Assembly: GCA_903898645.1 (NCBI GenBank)
Contig: CAIUGE010000111.1
Location: 1-53,178 of the forward strand
Reading direction: 5' to 3'
DNA length: 53,178 bases
DNA from: Oligoflexia bacterium
GTDB taxonomy: Bacteria; Bdellovibrionota; UBA1018
Under the pieces are notes generated by a model that made no database searches, was not told the DNA's origin, and worked only from the letters and a program-made list of their open reading frames with translations. Position 1 is the first letter of the stretch, and every line of letters starts with the position of its first letter. Shown piece after piece: positions 51,765-53,178 of the stretch. Position numbers and translations under genes: made by a program.

Positions 51765-53178
51765 TTACTCTATACTTCGATCGAGCATTGCAAAAAATCC
51801 TGCAAGAGGACCGCCACCATCGCCATAGGCATCGAGCAGTGTCCTTAAGAATGCATCAAACGCCTCAGGTTTTTCAGCAATATGTTGCACAAGAGCAGGT
51901 ATCTCTGGATGCCGAAGAGCTGCAGCAATGACCTGCCTCACCTTCTGTGATACTGGCGATTGCACAAAATACTCCCCTAGCAATTGTACCGGTTCCATAT
52001 GGTACTTTGGCGACTGCAAGATCTTCAGTATCTCAAGCAGCTGAGGCACCTCGCTAGGTTCTAGTACTGCTCGTAAAAGTTTAGCACCATGCACGAGAGG
52101 CTTTTGTTCACCTACCGATTCAGCTAAAATGCTCCCTATTACCAGGCGATCCTGAGATTCTCCGTGCTGGATAGCACCGAGAATACGCATGAGCAGAGGC
52201 TTTCCAGTTTCAAAGACTGCCCCCATGTGAGGCAAATAGCCAAGCAGATCACCAAGTGAGCCGGAAAATGCCGCAATTAACTCACTGAGCAGCTTCTTCC
52301 GCTCGGCCCAGGGCATGACAAGCTCTGTCACCTGGAGAATTTTTCCAAACACCAGAGAACCTTCATGATCTGCTACAATAAACGCTTGCTTCACAAACTC
52401 AGGAAATATATCAGGCGCCAACAGTTGCTTTGCAAGCTCCGCCAAAGGCTTTGCCTGCAGTCCATGCAGAAGTGCTGCACAGATCTGTTCTGCACTCGCG
52501 GAATCTTGAAACGTCCGTCCCAGCATCCGAAAAGACCCTAGCCGAGCAAGTTTTATAATAAAGGAAAGCTTATTGCTCTTACCTGCCTTAGCATGCCGAT
52601 CTTCAGATAGCGTAGCCTGATAAAATTGAGAAAAAAGGCTCCGAAGCACTTCAAGGCCTTCATGGTAATTTGTAGGCGATTCAGGAAGCATATTGCCTGG
52701 CGCATTCGCCATAAGCGTTGGACTGACCTGCTTGAGATTATAGAGCTTACGTTTCAACTCATGCACAGCTGGGTCAAGCAACGCACCAACCAAATGCGGA
52801 ACAAGCGGAATATTAAGCAGCAATCTCCCTATCTGCAAATCTTCTAAAGGTCGATGCTTCCGGTGCAAGATACGATCCACAGCCTGGACAAGAGGAATGC
52901 GTTGAGCACACCCTTCACCCTGCGGCCTCAGCTCCAAACACGACTCATCTTCCCAAGCAAGAGCAAGCTCCTCCAAGAAAGTCAGCGCCATATTTTCACC
53001 CTTTTTATAACCCGCCATCTCCTTACCCATCGTATGGTCAACATTGACCAAAATAAGCTCTAAAAGATCAAGAGTATTAACAACCTTCACCCTAGGCTTG
53101 CTCTCACCAGGATAAAAATACGTTATCACTTGGTAATCCTGTGATCGTTTTTTTACCCAATTGAAAAAATAATTCCCA
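51765..53178 (-). CDS. Partial helical protein of unknown function (N-terminus outside window)
   Basis: The visible 470 or so codons are almost all helical, with many Leu, Glu and Pro-Glu turns (FLEELALAWEDE; LGRTFQDSASAEQICAALLH; GYLPHMGAVFETGKPLLMRI; LLEILKILQSPKYHMEPVQL). It may be HEAT- or ARM-like. The first GTG in frame is at 53129, but the frame stays open to the edge and reads like protein there (WVKKRSQDYQ), so the gene probably starts beyond the window. No signal peptide, membrane segment or known motif was seen in this part. Confidence 0.55.
   Translation of the reverse strand, partial: GNYFFNWVKKRSQDYQVITYFYPGESKPRVKVVNTLDLLELILVNVDHTMGKEMAGYKKGENMALTFLEELALAWEDESCLELRPQGEGCAQRIPLVQAVDRILHRKHRPLEDLQIGRLLLNIPLVPHLVGALLDPAVHELKRKLYNLKQVSPTLMANAPGNMLPESPTNYHEGLEVLRSLFSQFYQATLSEDRHAKAGKSNKLSFIIKLARLGSFRMLGRTFQDSASAEQICAALLHGLQAKPLAELAKQLLAPDIFPEFVKQAFIVADHEGSLVFGKILQVTELVMPWAERKKLLSELIAAFSGSLGDLLGYLPHMGAVFETGKPLLMRILGAIQHGESQDRLVIGSILAESVGEQKPLVHGAKLLRAVLEPSEVPQLLEILKILQSPKYHMEPVQLLGEYFVQSPVSQKVRQVIAAALRHPEIPALVQHIAEKPEAFDAFLRTLLDAYGDGGGPLAGFFAMLDRSIE

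Overview
The window is a dense, ordinary-code bacterial chromosome segment from a diderm (Gram-negative-type) organism. The evidence is an Omp85 outer-membrane assembly protein, a TamB-like protein, a PilQ secretin, several lipoprotein signals and many Sec-exported proteins. The type IV pilus (T4P) locus runs pilB-pilT-pilC-ABC ATPase-ABC permease-pilD-unknown-pilM-N-O-P-Q. An ABC pair inside the cluster recalls pilH/pilI of Myxococcus. Together with a Bat/MoxR aerotolerance-type locus, a CFI-box protein and secreted proteins with an 'SAxxISASQxNxNF' motif, this suggests a Bdellovibrionota- or Myxococcota-like lineage. That placement is inference; no rRNA is present. No tRNA, CRISPR array, insertion sequence or prophage was recognised.

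Region 1 (1-4351) is the most unusual. Three trigger-factor-like paralogues lie on the minus strand. One keeps the ribosome-docking loop but lacks the PPIase domain, one has lost the loop, and one is a bare N-terminal piece. They are interleaved with two exported beta-rich proteins on the plus strand. Each exported protein is divergently paired with a trigger-factor-like gene, and both have the same promoter design (TTGACT, 17 bp, TACTCT, then AGGGGG). This looks like a duplicated two-gene module. The second exported gene carries an in-frame TGA.

Region 2 (4267-15564) is a minus-strand chain with nearly every start overlapping the previous stop: rpsB-tsf-frr-uppS-cdsA-rseP-tsaB-eamA-pssA-asd-CFI-box protein-outer-membrane protein-truA. 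It joins translation, undecaprenyl and phospholipid synthesis, envelope stress and cell-surface genes. Its leader contains two tandem hairpins. pyrH and dxr, often found in this neighbourhood, are absent.

Region 3 (15636-28754, minus strand) holds a parvulin, a QEGLA/HExxxH metallopeptidase-like protein, rpsI and rplM (with a textbook terminator), an Omp85 protein plus a TamB-like protein, a repeat protein, accC-accB-efp, and a TPR protein that leads up to the pil genes.

Region 4 (28776-44437) is the T4P locus, ribF, a Cys-cluster protein, a lipoprotein gene broken by an in-frame TAA, a ParA-type ATPase translationally coupled to a 51-residue basic peptide, pilA, and a divergent TPR-like secreted protein.

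Region 5 (44464-53178, minus strand) is a moxR-DUF58-unknown-batA-batBC(fusion)-batD operon, a small lipoprotein and a helical protein whose start lies beyond the window edge. No gene-free stretch exceeds about 300 bases; the largest are 41907-42112 and 15462-15635.
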